A DNA stretch of 64,000 bases from Dermanyssus gallinae (GCA_003439945.1 QVRM01005378.1:792001-856000), one strand, 5' to 3'. Numbered from the stretch's first letter, positions 21,440-33,789 are shown. Translations and numbers: made by a program. Notes: generated by a model not told the origin, from the letters alone.

Positions 21440-21810
21440 AAGCGTGATGTTTGAGACCCGAAAGATCGTGGCCTATGCCTACTCAAGATGAAGCCAGAGG
21501 AAACTCTGGTGGATGTCTGAACTTGTTCTGACGTGCAAATCGATAATCTGGTCTGGGTATAGGGGCGAAAGACTAATCGAACCATCTAGTAGCTGGTTCC
21601 TTCTGAAGTTTCCCTCAGGATAGCAAGCGTACATTTTTAGTTTTATCCCGTAAAACGAATGATTAGAGGTATTGGGGCGTATATAGCCTCAACCTATTCT
21701 CAAACTTTTAATGGGTGTGAGTGTTCTTTCTCAATTGAGGAACGCTGTTAAATAAGTATGCTAAATGGGTCATTTTTGGTAAGCAGAACTGGCGCTGTGG
21801 GTTGAACCAA
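21440..21810 (+). pseudogene. 28S rRNA gene fragment, degenerate
   Basis: The sequence follows eukaryotic 28S rRNA for about 360 bp. It has GACCCGAAAGAT, then ATAGGGGCGAAAGACTAATC, CCATCTAGTAGCTGGTTCC, GAAGTTTCCCTCAGGATAGC, CGAATGATTAGAGGTATTGG, CTCAACCTATTCTCAAAC and GGTAAGCAGAACTGGCGCTG in the right order. This is the central part of the large-subunit gene. It breaks off after GAACC, where rRNA should continue with a conserved block. Universal positions are changed (for example TTCCTTCTGAAG instead of TTCCCTCCGAAG), so it is a dispersed pseudogene and not a working rDNA unit. Confidence 0.9.
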
Positions 21811-22324
21811 TTTGCATATTTGTATAGCGCACCAGCAATTCGGAATGCTGGTGCGTCCACCCAAAGATCGGTCGACTGATTGACGGCACAACAAAGATAC
21901 AAGGAAAGGACAGGGATGATCTCGACTGCAGACCGAAGACCCAGAGAAGAAAGGGCGACCCCTAAAGTAAAGACCTTGCGAAAAATTGAGAATTCTCTAG
22001 TATTACTAAGCGCCGCAATCCCTTGCATGGAGTAGTAATACTAGAGAAGAGTAAAACACCTCGATTTTTAAACACAAACAGCATACATGATCGAAAAGTC
22101 TATCTCGGTAAAAGTTATCTGCATTCACAATATATATAAATATTTATATTTATAGAGAGAGAGAGAAAGCAACATTTGGAACTTCTACAATGTCGCAACA
22201 GATTCGTATAACTGACGCATGCATATCCTGAAATGTAGGAAGCATCCTTAAGATAGCAAAGACATAAAACTCCGGTGCAATTATAAAAAAAAATGTATAT
22301 ATATATATATATACATATCTAGGC
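21811..22324. other. Spacer between the 28S fragment and the R2-like element
   Basis: No rRNA homology or coding signal recognised. A short (TA)n run lies at 22296-22313. Confidence 0.4.
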
Positions 22325-23885
22325 AGAACCCTGCGACTACACCAGACCCCCTGGGGCCCAACAAGGTTACCTGTCACCAATGCGGCCAGACCTTCGCTAG
22401 GCGAGACCTCCGAAGGCATGCCACAATCAAATCTTCTTCTATCTGACGACGTTATGGTCGATGAATCAGCCGCCGCAGCGTCGTTACGGGAAAACACCCC
22501 CGTGCGACTAGACTTGTGTTGGCCGTCTCCTCTCCCCTCGCAACGTTTACCCTCTCCTACGTCTGTCGAGGATGTACGCTATGCGGTAGGATCATTTTCA
22601 AAGAACTTGAGCTCCGGCCTGGATTTGATCGGACCTCGGACTTGGTAAGGCCTAGCGAAGGTAGTCGACCTACTGCGATGAGGAGCTCCGCATCCTCCTT
22701 ATCTTCAGAGCGAGGCTATTTGCACTGAAGAAGAAAGATGGCTCGTTCAGACCGTTCGCTTGTTCATCGGTACTACGTAGGGTCGCGGCAAATTGGGCAG
22801 TGAGGGACTCTATAGATGTTATTAATCTAGCGGTTGGGCCCCACTAGTTGGATTTCTCCACCAAGGGGTAGCTTAAATAAATATTCTTGCAACTAGGGCT
22901 TTTATAGATTCTCGGCTCAATCCATCCGTGCTAGTTAAACTTGACTTTAAGAACACGTTCAACGCCATCAGGAGGGATCACTTGCTGAGAGTGGTTAGAG
23001 ATGAAGCCCTATTTATTATTAAGTGAAATTGGCCTACGGTGATCCATCGGCACTGCTCACTTCGGATAAAGGGGTTCTACAGGAGATCCCTCGCCTCCCT
23101 CTGTTTTGTCTTGTCGTTAAAAACTTGGCCAACTCACTTGAGAGTCCGCACTCAGCTTTTGGTATTTAAGCGACGGGGTCATTGGAGGTAACATTAGCAC
23201 GGCCTTTGAGGACTTGAAGAAGATATTAAGTTTCGCCACATAGAGTGCTGAACCCAATCAAGTGTGAGGTTCACATCATTGGCTCAGGTACAGCTGAAAT
23301 TTCCGCTGTATATCATTTACTTTCGGGTTGCTGCGTAACATGCGACGACCTGGATCTCCTTGGGGTACTCCTTGTTCTCTCGCCATCTTAAACCGACAGT
23401 AGAACGAGGGAGAGAAAAACTCGAGATTGGTTTTAATCGCCTGCCCCACCTGGGTGCTCACCGGGGGCTGTACCTTTTACGTTTATACTTCTCCGCATCG
23501 AGGTTAAGCTACCTGTTCAAGGGAATCAACTGTTCAGCCCTCTCGGCCCAGTTGGAGGAAACTAACTTGAAGCTGGGCCTCGCGTTGGAGTCTATACTTA
23601 ATCTGGCGGTTGCGAGACGATTTCCTAGTTCAGGCCTCCTTACCTGTATCTAGAGGAGGACTGGGCTTGCCTGAAGCAGTTTCTCTTTCAGTCGCAGCAC
23701 ACATCTCCTCCTTGCATTCGGCAACTAGTGGCGTTGAGTCTATCCTGGACCCCCGGACGGTTGCGCTTGAACGGACTCAGGATGACGCCATTGCATTTTG
23801 TGGGTTTCTACCAGAGACTCCTTCCCTTCAGCGCGCGTGGTCAGAACTGGCAAACGACGGTCGATGGAGCGGCTCTCTTTGAGTG
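22325..23885 (+). pseudogene. R2-like non-LTR reverse transcriptase, heavily decayed
   Basis: Pieces in all three forward frames read as one RT protein. Near 22370 is CHQCGQTFARRDLRRH, half of a C2H2 finger of the type found at the N terminus of R2-clade proteins. At about 22550-22640 is SVEDVRYAVGSFSKNLSSGL. RT motif A appears near 22940 as VKLDFKNTFNAIRRDHLL. The catalytic box near 23163 is YLSDGVIGG, where the first Asp is lost. The region 23400-23880 gives a C-terminal domain (RDDFLVQASLPVSRGGLGLP and beyond). No frame is open for more than about 100 codons. The family assignment beyond 'non-LTR RT with a YLDDG-type box' is inference. Confidence 0.72.
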
Positions 23886-24033
23886 GGGCCAAATTCTGGT
23901 GTGGGATGCGACCGTAACCGATTCTTTAGTTCTTTTAATCGTCGTTACGGGCGCAGCCCGCCCTAGGCACGCGGTAACCCTACCGGAAACAGCTAAGTGC
24001 AAAAAATATTCAAGGGCCGTATACATATATATA

Positions 24034-25293
24034 CAGGTAGTAAAACCAAGCATTTTCCAAATCTTGTTCTTAATTTTTTCTTATTCGATATACTTCCCGG
24101 GAAGCTCAATACACTTTGCCCACCGAGATTTCAGAGCATTTATACCTCTTGAGAAGAATTCCGCGTCTTTAGACTGAAAATAGGCATTGACAGCAGCCAT
24201 AACCTATTCATTGCTGGAAAAACGCTTTCCACCGAGACTATTCTTCCGAAGAGGAGATAATCAGAGGGGGCCAGGTCTGGAGAATAGAAAGGTTGTTCAA
24301 TAAGTTCGACATTCAGCTGGGCCAGTTTTGCCGATGCTTGCCGCGACTTGTGTGTGCAGGAGCATTGTTCTGGTGGTACAGGACAACCTTCTTCTGCAAA
24401 GCGGGCCGTTTCACGATGAGTTCTTGCTTCTGGCAGTCCAACAGTCTTGCATAATAATCTACCGTGATCGTTTTACCGCTCTCAAGGTAGTCGACCAGAA
24501 TTATTCCACGTTAGTCCCAAAAAACCGTAGCCATCATCTTTCCGACCGATGCCGTTGTCCGCACCCTCTTCGGAGGTCCTTCACCAGGTGCACACCATTG
24601 GCCAGATACTTCATGGGTCTCGGGAGTGTAGTGATGGACCCAGCTTTCATCAACGGTCACGAATCTGCGCCAAAAATCCGACAGATTTTTCGACATCTTG
24701 GCCAAATTTCGCTGTGAAGCGGAAACACGCGCGTCTTTTTGGCCTTGGTTGAGCAAATGCGGCACTCATTTTGCTCTAAGCTTGTTCATCTTCAAGTTCT
24801 CGTGCAGTATGAAATGCACACTACCCAAACTGATCCCCAAGGCCTCCGCTATCTCCCTAATGTTCACTCGCTTATCTGCGGCAAAGATTTTCCGCACTTT
24901 TTCACGTTTTCCTCATCAGTTGCCGTTTTTGGGCGTCCTGAACGTAGTTCATCCTCGGTGCTCCTGCGACCTCTTTTTGACTCATTAATCCAGTTGAAAA
25001 CAGTGGCAAAGCATGGCGCAGAGTCACCGTACACCTCGTCTATCTCAGTTTTCACTTGGGTCGCATTCCAACCTTTGAAATAAAAATGCTTGATAACCAC
25101 TCGAAACTATTTTTTCTCCATTTTTCAAAATCACGCCGATACGTTGCACGGGAAAAACGATCAAACAAAATCGCAATGGCCAATCACCATCATATTTTGA
25201 CTGCTAGCAGTCGAAAAGTTGCCGTTTCCAATAGTGGTGAAACCGCCAAAATTCGAATTCTGAAAAGCTCATCTTAAGAACCTGTTGAACTAC

Positions 25294-25296
<3 letters not shown>
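24034..25296 (-). mobile_element. mariner transposon, 1263 bp, inactive
   Basis: The ends are CAGGTAGT at 24034 and its inverse ACTACCTG at 25289-25296, each next to TA. Length fits a complete mariner. On the minus strand the transposase reads FKGWNATQVKTEIDEVYGDS (helix-turn-helix region, near 25080), then WRRFVTVDESWVHHYTPET with the first catalytic Asp (near 24650). In the block around 24367 the usual HHDN of the second catalytic position reads HQNN, so that Asp is replaced by Asn. There is also a frameshift near 24900 and stops near 24760 and 24505. It cannot encode an active enzyme. Confidence 0.92.

Positions 25297-25298
<2 letters not shown>

Positions 25299-25333
<35 letters not shown>
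25299..25333. repeat. (TA)n microsatellite flanking the mariner
   Basis: TA array directly right of the mariner end; a short TA run also lies directly left of 24034. Confidence 0.95.
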
Positions 25334-25337
<4 letters not shown>

Positions 25338-25662
25338 GCCGTGGCAATATAGAAGATGTGGATTTGTCTACGGCGTTAGGCTCACGCCGATACGGTCTTC
25401 GGATTTTAGAGTACCTCCTTCATAATATATTTTTAGGCAGATTAAAATTTGTAACTATGTCCTTTGAACTATTAGGTGAGGTAAGTAACTAAATTATTTC
25501 ATTAAATTTAAATTCAAAAGCGCATTCATTGGGTCAAATGAGGGGGGGCACAATCCACATAGTATTGCACCAAAAATCTCACAGTATCACATTCGAAAAC
25601 ACCTTAAACAGATCATATTAAACACAATAGAATCGTTCCCGAGTGCTCAAATCATTCACTTT

Positions 25663-25668
25663 TTTATT
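25663..25668 (-). promoter_or_regulatory. Probable polyadenylation signal of ADAT2
   Basis: AATAAA on the minus strand, about 210 bp after the ADAT2 stop codon. Confidence 0.5.
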
Positions 25669-25878
25669 TACATTTCTTGCCACTCTATCAGAGGACATGA
25701 TTATGGTTGTTGCAAGAAGTGTCCACTATGCCAAAAAGTTTAGTACAAAAATAATTGATTATACTATAATATTCTATTGACCCACATCCTATATACAAGC
25801 AGTGTGTGTATGTGTGTGCGCACATACATATTTCATGTTAAACTTCATAACGACCAACGACATTTTACCTGCCACTAG

Positions 25879-27335
25879 CTACTTTTCATTTGTTGGCGGC
25901 GTTACAACAGAAGAAACATGACTATGTGTGTCACTGCTCAAATTGCTAGTGCTATTATTATGATTACTATTACTAGTAGAACTACTGGTACTATTACTAT
26001 TGTTATTATTATTGTTATTACTGTTACTGTTACTAATCGAACCAATCAAACTTCTGCCACTGTCAGCATCATCGCTCGTCTTGCTAGCGGCCTTGCGTTT
26101 GGGCTTCGGTTGGGGCGCGTTGGGATTTTCGCCCTGGTAGAACAGCTTGAGAAGTTGAATGGCGCGCTCTTTCTGCACGGCGGACACAATCTCGATGGGA
26201 CAAGTGGCCGAAGTCACCGTACCAGCAGCAGCAGCAACAACGGAGGCAGAAGTAGCATCAGTTATACACGTCATGGCCGTCCCACTGGCGTTACCACTCG
26301 TCGATCTAACGTTACCAATACTACTCCTGCTACTACTGCCAGCCCGGCTACTCGATGGGGGGGCCTGACTGTCCTCCGAAGAGAGGACATTCAGCACGCT
26401 ACCGAGACCGCCGAAGCGTTCGTTGGGCGCGCCGTAAACAATTTTACGTACACCGACCTGCGCCAACATCGAGGCGCACATTATGCACGGCTCCACGGTT
26501 ACGTACACGTCGATACTGGAAGAGAGCGAGAAAGACAGATGCGGGATCGCTCGGTCAGGCTGGGCCATTCGAAGTCAAGTTCGAGCGTTTGGAGAGTAGA
26601 TATCCGTTCATCAGTAGTGAATCATTCATGGACACTTAATCGAACACGAAAGTAATGGATAGTAAATCTAGACTTACCACACTACTACTGCAGTATTGGA
26701 GACAGTAATGGACAACGGAGTACTAACGTAGAGCATAGTACTAAGTCAATAACAGCTGCTTAACTTAGCTTGCAGCATTTAATCATATGCTTACCAAAGT
26801 ATGGTTAAATTGCTAATGGGTGACTTCGTTTTAATAATAATAATAATAAAAACAACAATAAAAATAATAATGATAACAACAATAAACATATGATATTAGC
26901 TTCAGTAGTAATAACTAATCATACTTTGATTGATGTTATTATTTGTATTTGATTATAATTTTTTCATTAGGAGAAAGACAAACAATAAAATATATATTGG
27001 CGATTTACTCAAATAATAGATGTTACTATGATGATGAACTACCTGTTGAGTACGTGACGTCCGTGCGATTCGAGCACCTGATCGAGGCAAACAAATTCGG
27101 CGTGAAGGCAGGCGTTCTTCGTTTCGTTGACTCGGTTTCGGCCAACAGCTACGACCTCGCGGCCCTCGAGCACGAACACACAGCCTACGGGAACCTCCTG
27201 ACGACGAAGTGCTTCCTCAGCCGACGTGAAGGCCAACTCCATGAAGGTGTCATTGTAGTCTTTGCCTTTCTCTGCCTCTTTCTCCTTCTTATTTTCGCAT
27301 GACATGTCCGTGGACAACGATGCGTCCGCTCGCAT
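25879..27335 (-). CDS. ADAT2: tRNA-specific adenosine deaminase subunit ADAT2 (two exons)
   Basis: Exon 1 is 27335-27043 and exon 2 is 26515-25879, joined in phase 2 (AACAG|GTAGT and TTCCAG|TATCG). ADAT2 is the catalytic half of the ADAT2-ADAT3 heterodimer that deaminates wobble A34 to inosine in several tRNAs. The zinc site is complete: CLHAEFV gives the His and catalytic Glu, and VTVEPCIMCASML gives the PCxxC cysteines. Further matches are RQEVPVGCVFVLEG, NRVNETKNA and GAPNERFGGLGSVLN. Between that block and the final helix (ERAIQLLKLFYQGENPNAP) is a 65-residue Ser/Ala/Thr-rich insertion, and the C terminus has an Asn/Ser run. Both are unusual for the family. The start is uncertain: ATGs at 27335 and 27305 are in frame. 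No lesion seen. Confidence 0.93.
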
Positions 27336-27752
27336 CGAATTCACGCTGGTAAACCGCTATCGCAGCGAACATCCACGAATATTCATCATGTTAGACCAGA
27401 TCAAAATATTGATTTAATTTGATATTATAAAACCTTACTAACGAACCCGTGAAGCTAAGAGAAAGCAGCCCGTTTCGTTCGCAACAACAAAAAATAGTTT
27501 CATCTATTGCTCTATCTAGGGGGGAGGTATGCTTGCTTCTCTGCTGCTTACCGAGCTACGATTATGTTGTGAAAATTTCACCTTTGCCAGGTATGACAAT
27601 AAGTATAACGCATACACATGCGCATGCATGCTAATTATAAATATAACATGATATGATCAAAGAGTTGTGAATTATAATACATTAATTTAACACTCAATCC
27701 ATGACGCTTCTTGACATGCGTGCCTGTTGTACGCGCCGTGTGTGTTGCCATG

Positions 27753-27787
<35 letters not shown>

Positions 27788-29770
27788 CTTACCAAATCAT
27801 TATCATCCATCGCTCAGCTTGTTTCCGACGTCAGTCATCAGGATCTCGGTTTGTTGCTGTTGTTGTTGTTGTTGTTGTTGTTGTAATTAATGATTTCGTT
27901 TTCTTGGATGATGAGCAACGTTGATCGTATCGCGTCCTGCGCATGTTGGCGAATCTGTCCGCCTTCCACCCGGGTCATTCATGCAGACAGAGCTTTAGCC
28001 ACAGTTCGGAGCCAAAAACGTCACGGAGTTCAGTCGACAAACGTAACATTCGAACACGAAAAGCACTCGCTCAACACCATCTGTCGATTCGTCGAACGCG
28101 CGCAATGACAGCAACAACAACAATAAGAGCAACAACAACAACAACAGCAACAACAACGTGTCTGTTGTACACCGTCCACAGATGTCTCCCTACAATACCT
28201 TACAACTATACTGGCCAACGGTATGCACCATCGTTTTACAGCCAATTTTACACAACACAATCAGTAATAACAACCAATGAACGTTGCAACAGCTGCAAAT
28301 GGTGGTGGCGCGCGCCCGGTATTCAAGTCGCACGTGCTTCACCCCGCCAAACAAACGCGTCTTATCATGGCACGAACGAAGCTCCCCTCGGTTGTCTCGG
28401 ATCACAGCCGTCATTCACCAACACCACCAACACCACCACCACCAGCAAGCACATCGTCTGCGGCCACCGTCAGCCGGGCGGGAAGGAGGTTTCTGTTTGG
28501 TGAGAGGGTTTGACGTGACGACCGGTTTCCTTTGGCGCTCCGTTCTGTTTGTTGTTACATTGATCAGATGGTTTTCTTGCTGGGTTTGTGGATGTTGTAT
28601 GCGCTGTTGTTGTTAACAACAACAACAACAACAACAATATTTGTAATTCTCCTTTTTTTCCGTAATACTATTAATAACATTGCAATAGCTTGATCGGCTT
28701 AACTTGTTCGGTTTCCGTTCCTGGGGTAAATAGCTAGACAGTAGGACGTATAAATTGATTGTACACGAGGCTACAGAAGGGCATCTTTAGACAGTTTCTA
28801 AGGCACATAGTTGTTTTGTCATTGGATAGTTACTTTGTTTGTATGTGTGTGTTTTTTTAGTGTATAGAAGAGATTTAAGGAGGAATCCCGCATGGATAGG
28901 TAGCATGGAAGACGGAGACTCCGTATTACTATCGAACCTGTGGCGCTTACATTCATACTTCAAAATGATGATTGTTTAACTCGTATGCAAATGATAACCA
29001 TAAGAGTATATATGTGGGATGTACATGTATGTGGAATTCGTGTTTTTTTCCGGTCGTGCTTTATCATTCATAACATATTTAATAACATAATAGTTCAGCC
29101 GCCGTCTTCGACTTCTTCGCTTACCAAACTGCTTCTGTGTTGTTCTGTAGCGGCGTATTCTGGCTTCTGCTTAATGCTGCTGCGTCGAGTATGGCCGATT
29201 GGTGGCGGGAGAGGTAACAGGTGACGATGAGCTCTGAGGCCTACAGAATGAGGACGATGAAGTTTAGCTCAGTTCGACTGCGAGCTCGTAAAACAAGAAA
29301 CCTCCCTCTATTATCTTCGGTCGAATGCTGAATGTTCACCTGGACGGTCCGCTGAATTGCTGCTGATGTTAGACCAGACCAGATATATTCGATGGCCTCC
29401 GATAGGTAAGCACGCTACTTTCTGTTCTTCCAGGACAAATACATACGAGTATTTCTGCAGTTTTTCGAGACAACTCACTTGAATTCGTCTAGAGACACAA
29501 CGCCAATAAGTTTGTAATAAAGATGCGAACAAAATACTGCACGATCGCCCTTTATCGTTATAAGACGATATGTCTGAGTGTAGAACGAAAACAGAACGTC
29601 ATCGCATCGATAGTTGGTGAGGCAGAGACAACTTGTTGAAATGTGCAACTGCTCTATTGTAACATAACGGTGTACTCTTCAGGAGTGAGAAGCGCCCGGT
29701 GGCGTTGAGTTTGCGTTCGCTGTGAAGAGAAGGTCCTGGTAGGAGGGAGGTCTCCTGCTGAGAGGAAGAT
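27336..29770. other. Spacer between divergent ADAT2 and INTURNED genes
   Basis: Contains a (TA)n array at 27757-27786 and CAA/GTT trinucleotide runs near 27853-27885, 28108-28155 and 28607-28636. Short open frames here are low-complexity. Promoters for both genes should be in this stretch, but no specific element is clear. Confidence 0.45.
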
Positions 29771-29961
29771 ATGGCGGGCAGACGCTACGCAGAGTCCACG
29801 TGGACGTCTGGTTTGGAACGCGCGACGGCGAGTTCGTCGTCCACCGAAGCCTGGGAGAGTCGCGTTGATCAGTCTGGCAGGCTGTTCTACGTCGAGACGC
29901 CACCCGAACCCAACTGGGAAGACCTCCAACTCGTCCTGCCAGTACGTTGTGCGAATAATTG

Positions 29962-30023
<62 letters not shown>

Positions 30024-30267
30024 ACATGCATTATTTATAGAGATTGTTTACATGACACAATTGTTCAATAGGGCGGAAAGGTATATTACTTAGACAGAGT
30101 TTTGTACAGCTGTGAAAGGGTATTCATCCGCGCATACGCGCACATACATACGTATTATGATTTGCTTTGGTCGGATCTTCAACACTCATTGTGTCCATTG
30201 TATTCGCTTTCACGTGAGTAGCCAGGTACTAACTGTTATCAGTCTTGTAGGATTCTTGCTGCTCATT

Positions 30268-30321
<54 letters not shown>

Positions 30322-31973
30322 CATTTTTTTGTTAAATAAGCTACTGGTATGTGTCGTGTTGGTATACTAATGTTACGCCATGCAGATTGAACAACGCCGA
30401 GGCGCTAACCTCGGTCGTAAGGCAGGTTTGGCAGAGCGGCTGCTCGGCCTTCGACTCGATCGGAATGGAGCGATTGAGTCCGTTCTTAGCGACTCTGACA
30501 ATCTGGTTAGAGAGGGCGATGTCATTCATCGTGTGGAAGGTACATTTCTGCTTCTATATCTCTCTTTTATTTTGCATTGAATTTATATTTATATTTCCAA
30601 TATATTGGATTTATCCTATTGCATTCGTAGTTAATTAACTGTTCAGGAGTAAATGTCCGCTAGCACAACGCGGGGAAGAGTAAATAAAGGCAGTATAGCA
30701 TACCAAGCAAGGCAAAAAACGATTGGCATATTGTAATGATATATTTTACTGCTTTAAGGTAGGCTTCCCGTTTGCACAATTGCGCAGCCATTTTCGCCGC
30801 AGCCAGCGTTGCGACTGTGCTTCGGTGTCTGGGCAATCTAGCTTGAAATTGTTGATTCGTATTGTAGCTCATGCGCACGTCCGCTAACACTTCTCTGCAC
30901 GATCTTGCCTACTCATTCTTAAATCTTTCTTAGTTACGAGTGGCATTTGGTGTATTTTTATCAGCTGCTTTGATGTACATTCGCAGGTACGTTTCGTAGG
31001 CAATATCGTATAGCACAGCGACTGCTGTGTAATATGCTTCTCAAGACGTTTTTTTTAATGTATATTAGATTGTATGAAACTACAGACTTACTGAGGTATT
31101 TTGCGGTAAGGCCGAGCAACCTGCGAAGTGGCGTAATTATGCACGTACTCGAAATAGCTATGGTTGAAGTTGTTAATAATACGTTCGGCGCTTAGCTTGC
31201 TTGATTTTGGTGAGGTGTGTGATCTTTTAAAACCCCTATTTCAATGAAGGAGACTTTATATTGTATAGCTTGAAGAAACGATGTGAGTTTGTGATCCCGT
31301 CTTTACAAACGTGTTTCAGGGATTCCCGTGCAGGATCGGGCTGGGGTAGAAATGACCTTGTTGGGCATTCCGACTGGAGCTCAGACTGTTACTGTGCATA
31401 TCCTGCGCCGATCGCTCAAAGTCGAAGAAGTGGAGCAAGTGCCTACGAAACAACCCCCAGACTTTCCTCATCTATTGATCTATTTTCAGTAAGTGTAGAT
31501 GTATACCCATTTCACATTCAGTTATGAAGATCGTCTGCTAATGTTTGCTCTTTAGTAAAACAAAATCGAGATCAGAAGCTGCTATTGCGTGCTATATTTC
31601 ATTGCGTGCTCACAATTTATTTTTCTCTCTATATATTTATTTAATTGACCGAAATCGGCAAATCTCATTCTAGCTCATAAGTCAACAGTGCTTATTTCAC
31701 TCAAGTAGAGCATAATATATATACATACACTTTGAGTATACTGGTGTCATCATAATAATTTCTTTTCTCCAAGCTTCCATAGAAAAAAGAGTAGTGCAAC
31801 GATTTATTTTCCAGTGCTGTGGACTCTGCTGAATGTTACTTAGAAGTCTTAGCTCATCGCTTATAGGTTGCAGAAATTTGCCATTCGCAGATCGCTTTGA
31901 AATGGATGTACGTAACGTTGGTGATGAGTCGCGGGTACGACACCCATACGATTTGTAATGGGTAGCCAATTTC

Positions 31974-32007
<34 letters not shown>

Positions 32008-33633
32008 CGAACTCTCGGAACGACTGGCCAAATAGATGCGTGTCCAACAAAGAAAATTATTGTAACCTCTGGTTGAAAACTGCAGCTTTGCATCTGTTCC
32101 ACTGTTTTAAACTGAGTTCTAGATTTTTGCATGCTGAACAGTATGTAGTGGCCAATTCTTTGTTCGATACACATCTTTGCGATTCGACACACAGCATTCG
32201 AGTGGGGGCGTTAGAATAAGCGCGCTAAACTGTGCAACTCAACGTTTGCTTGAGTAAAAGCTAGCCTTACACCTGCCAGGATAGATGGTAGCACTGTCGT
32301 GCGATGAAACGTTCTATGCTTTATCATCATACCACGCTGTCACGGTGTCACGGCGAAGACTTTGCGCCATAAGCAACAAAACACACGTCCTGCGCCCGAT
32401 TCTGTGCTACGTTTCCCTTTTTCTAACTTCGAATCGCTGTCTGCTCGTTGCAGGCCGGGCGCAAGGGAGGCGTATAAGTTTCCCGACTCTCCGGCCGCCT
32501 CGATATCGGGCGCGTTTCCGACGCTCTACGACGCTCTCGACAACTCGTTCAACTCTGGCGCGTCATCGACGGCGATCACCTACGAGCAGCAGCTGCACTC
32601 GGTCAGCTATGCGCAACTCGCTCCCGGCGGTCTGCTCTGCGTGGCCGTGAGCGCCGAAGTCGTGCCGCTCCAGCTAATTCGTCCCGTCGTCGACCAGCTG
32701 CGGATCACGGTGGCCGCCGAGTTTGGCACGTCCGACCAGTTCGACCGGGCCATCGTTGAGCACCGCGACCAGCTCGACGCTTTTTTCAACCGCTTCTTTC
32801 ACAGCCTCCGGAGTTCGGAGGCGGCCACAGCCCACAGTCGGGCGTTGTCGGTGCCCCGTCTCAGCCGCGTGCCCGACGTGATCCGGGTCAAACTCGACAC
32901 GGTGCTGTACCGGTTCGAGGCGTGCGAACTCGAGGACGGCGCGTTCGTGCGAACCCACCACGTGCTGGGCAGCGCGGTGTTCGTCGAGGACAGCGTTGTG
33001 CGGTCGCACTTTCAGCGGCCGCATCTCGAGATCGTGTTTCTGCTGCTGCGCCAGGAAGGCATCTTCAACCGGGGCGAGATTGCGCGTCTCATTGTGTGGC
33101 GGCCCATTTACCTTCCGGCGGCAGACGAGCGCGCCACCAATCAACAACGCGGCTTAGGCGGTGGCGGCGGAAACGATACGGCTAGAGAAGGCGCCACGGC
33201 GGCGTCCTGTAACTACTTCCTGCTAGTCGTTGGCCGGGGCTCGTACGTGCTGGCGTCGCTGCTCGAGGTCAACCAGTTCTGCGTGAACGACGGCAACCCG
33301 GCTCCCGATCCCTACCTGGCCGACTGGGCCGATGAAAATCTCACGATTCTCAGGAACGTCCTGGTGAACGTCAGCCCGCTGACGCTCAAAGACTACCTTA
33401 TCGTCGATGATGAGCGAGGCTTCTTCGTCGCCGATCGAGCGAGCGAACACGATAGCGATCTGTGGACGCTGCTGTGGCGGCGTCGCCTCTCCGACTGCAT
33501 CATGGTCAAGGCGAAGTCGGGCGGCTTCATCGCCTGTCAGACAATCGATGGTGTTGTCGTTGTTAATCGCCAAGATCAACCGCTGTACACGGTTGAGAAT
33601 GCCCTTAAGGCTCTACGCAGCATAGCGTTTTAA
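29771..33633 (+). CDS. INTU: Protein inturned (CPLANE/planar polarity effector), four exons
   Basis: Exons 29771-29941, 30386-30539, 31320-31488 and 32454-33633 have GT/AG ends and matching phases (0, 1, 2); total 557 residues. Inturned works with Fuzzy and Wdpcp in the CPLANE complex for ciliogenesis and planar cell polarity. Exon 1 carries SGRLFYVETP, like the conserved N-terminal 'GELFY' block. Exons 2-3 form a PDZ-like domain (LVREGDVIHRVEG...VTVHILRR). Exon 3 ends with FPHLLIYF, the start of the first longin-like domain. Exon 4 carries GGLLCVAVSAEVVPLQLIR, NYFLLVVGRGSYVLASLLEV and GNPAPDPY, which match the later longin-type domains in order. Human INTU is about 940 residues; this one is compact. 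Exon 4 is very GC-rich. The gene looks intact. Confidence 0.88.
29964..30020. repeat. (TA)n microsatellite in INTU intron 1
   Basis: TA array of about 57 bp just after the exon 1 donor; a second array lies at 30271-30317 in the same intron. Confidence 0.98.
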
Positions 33634-33789
33634 GGATTTGTTGCTTGTGTCCGTTTGTTTGCGCCGCACACTTTGTTGAAACAGACAGTGTACAAAAAAA
33701 AAGAGTACAAAAGGAAGAAAGACAGATCCAGGCGTGACTTCTAAGCAGCATGGATAGTCTACATGTCAGCCACAAAGAGAATGCTGATC

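Noticed and set aside
21440..21810. A working rDNA unit
   Set aside because: The fragment is short, breaks off in a conserved block, and has changes at universal positions.
28100..28510. A CRISPR-like or satellite array in the CAA/CAC-rich region
   Set aside because: Only simple trinucleotide runs, no spaced repeats; and the genome is eukaryotic.
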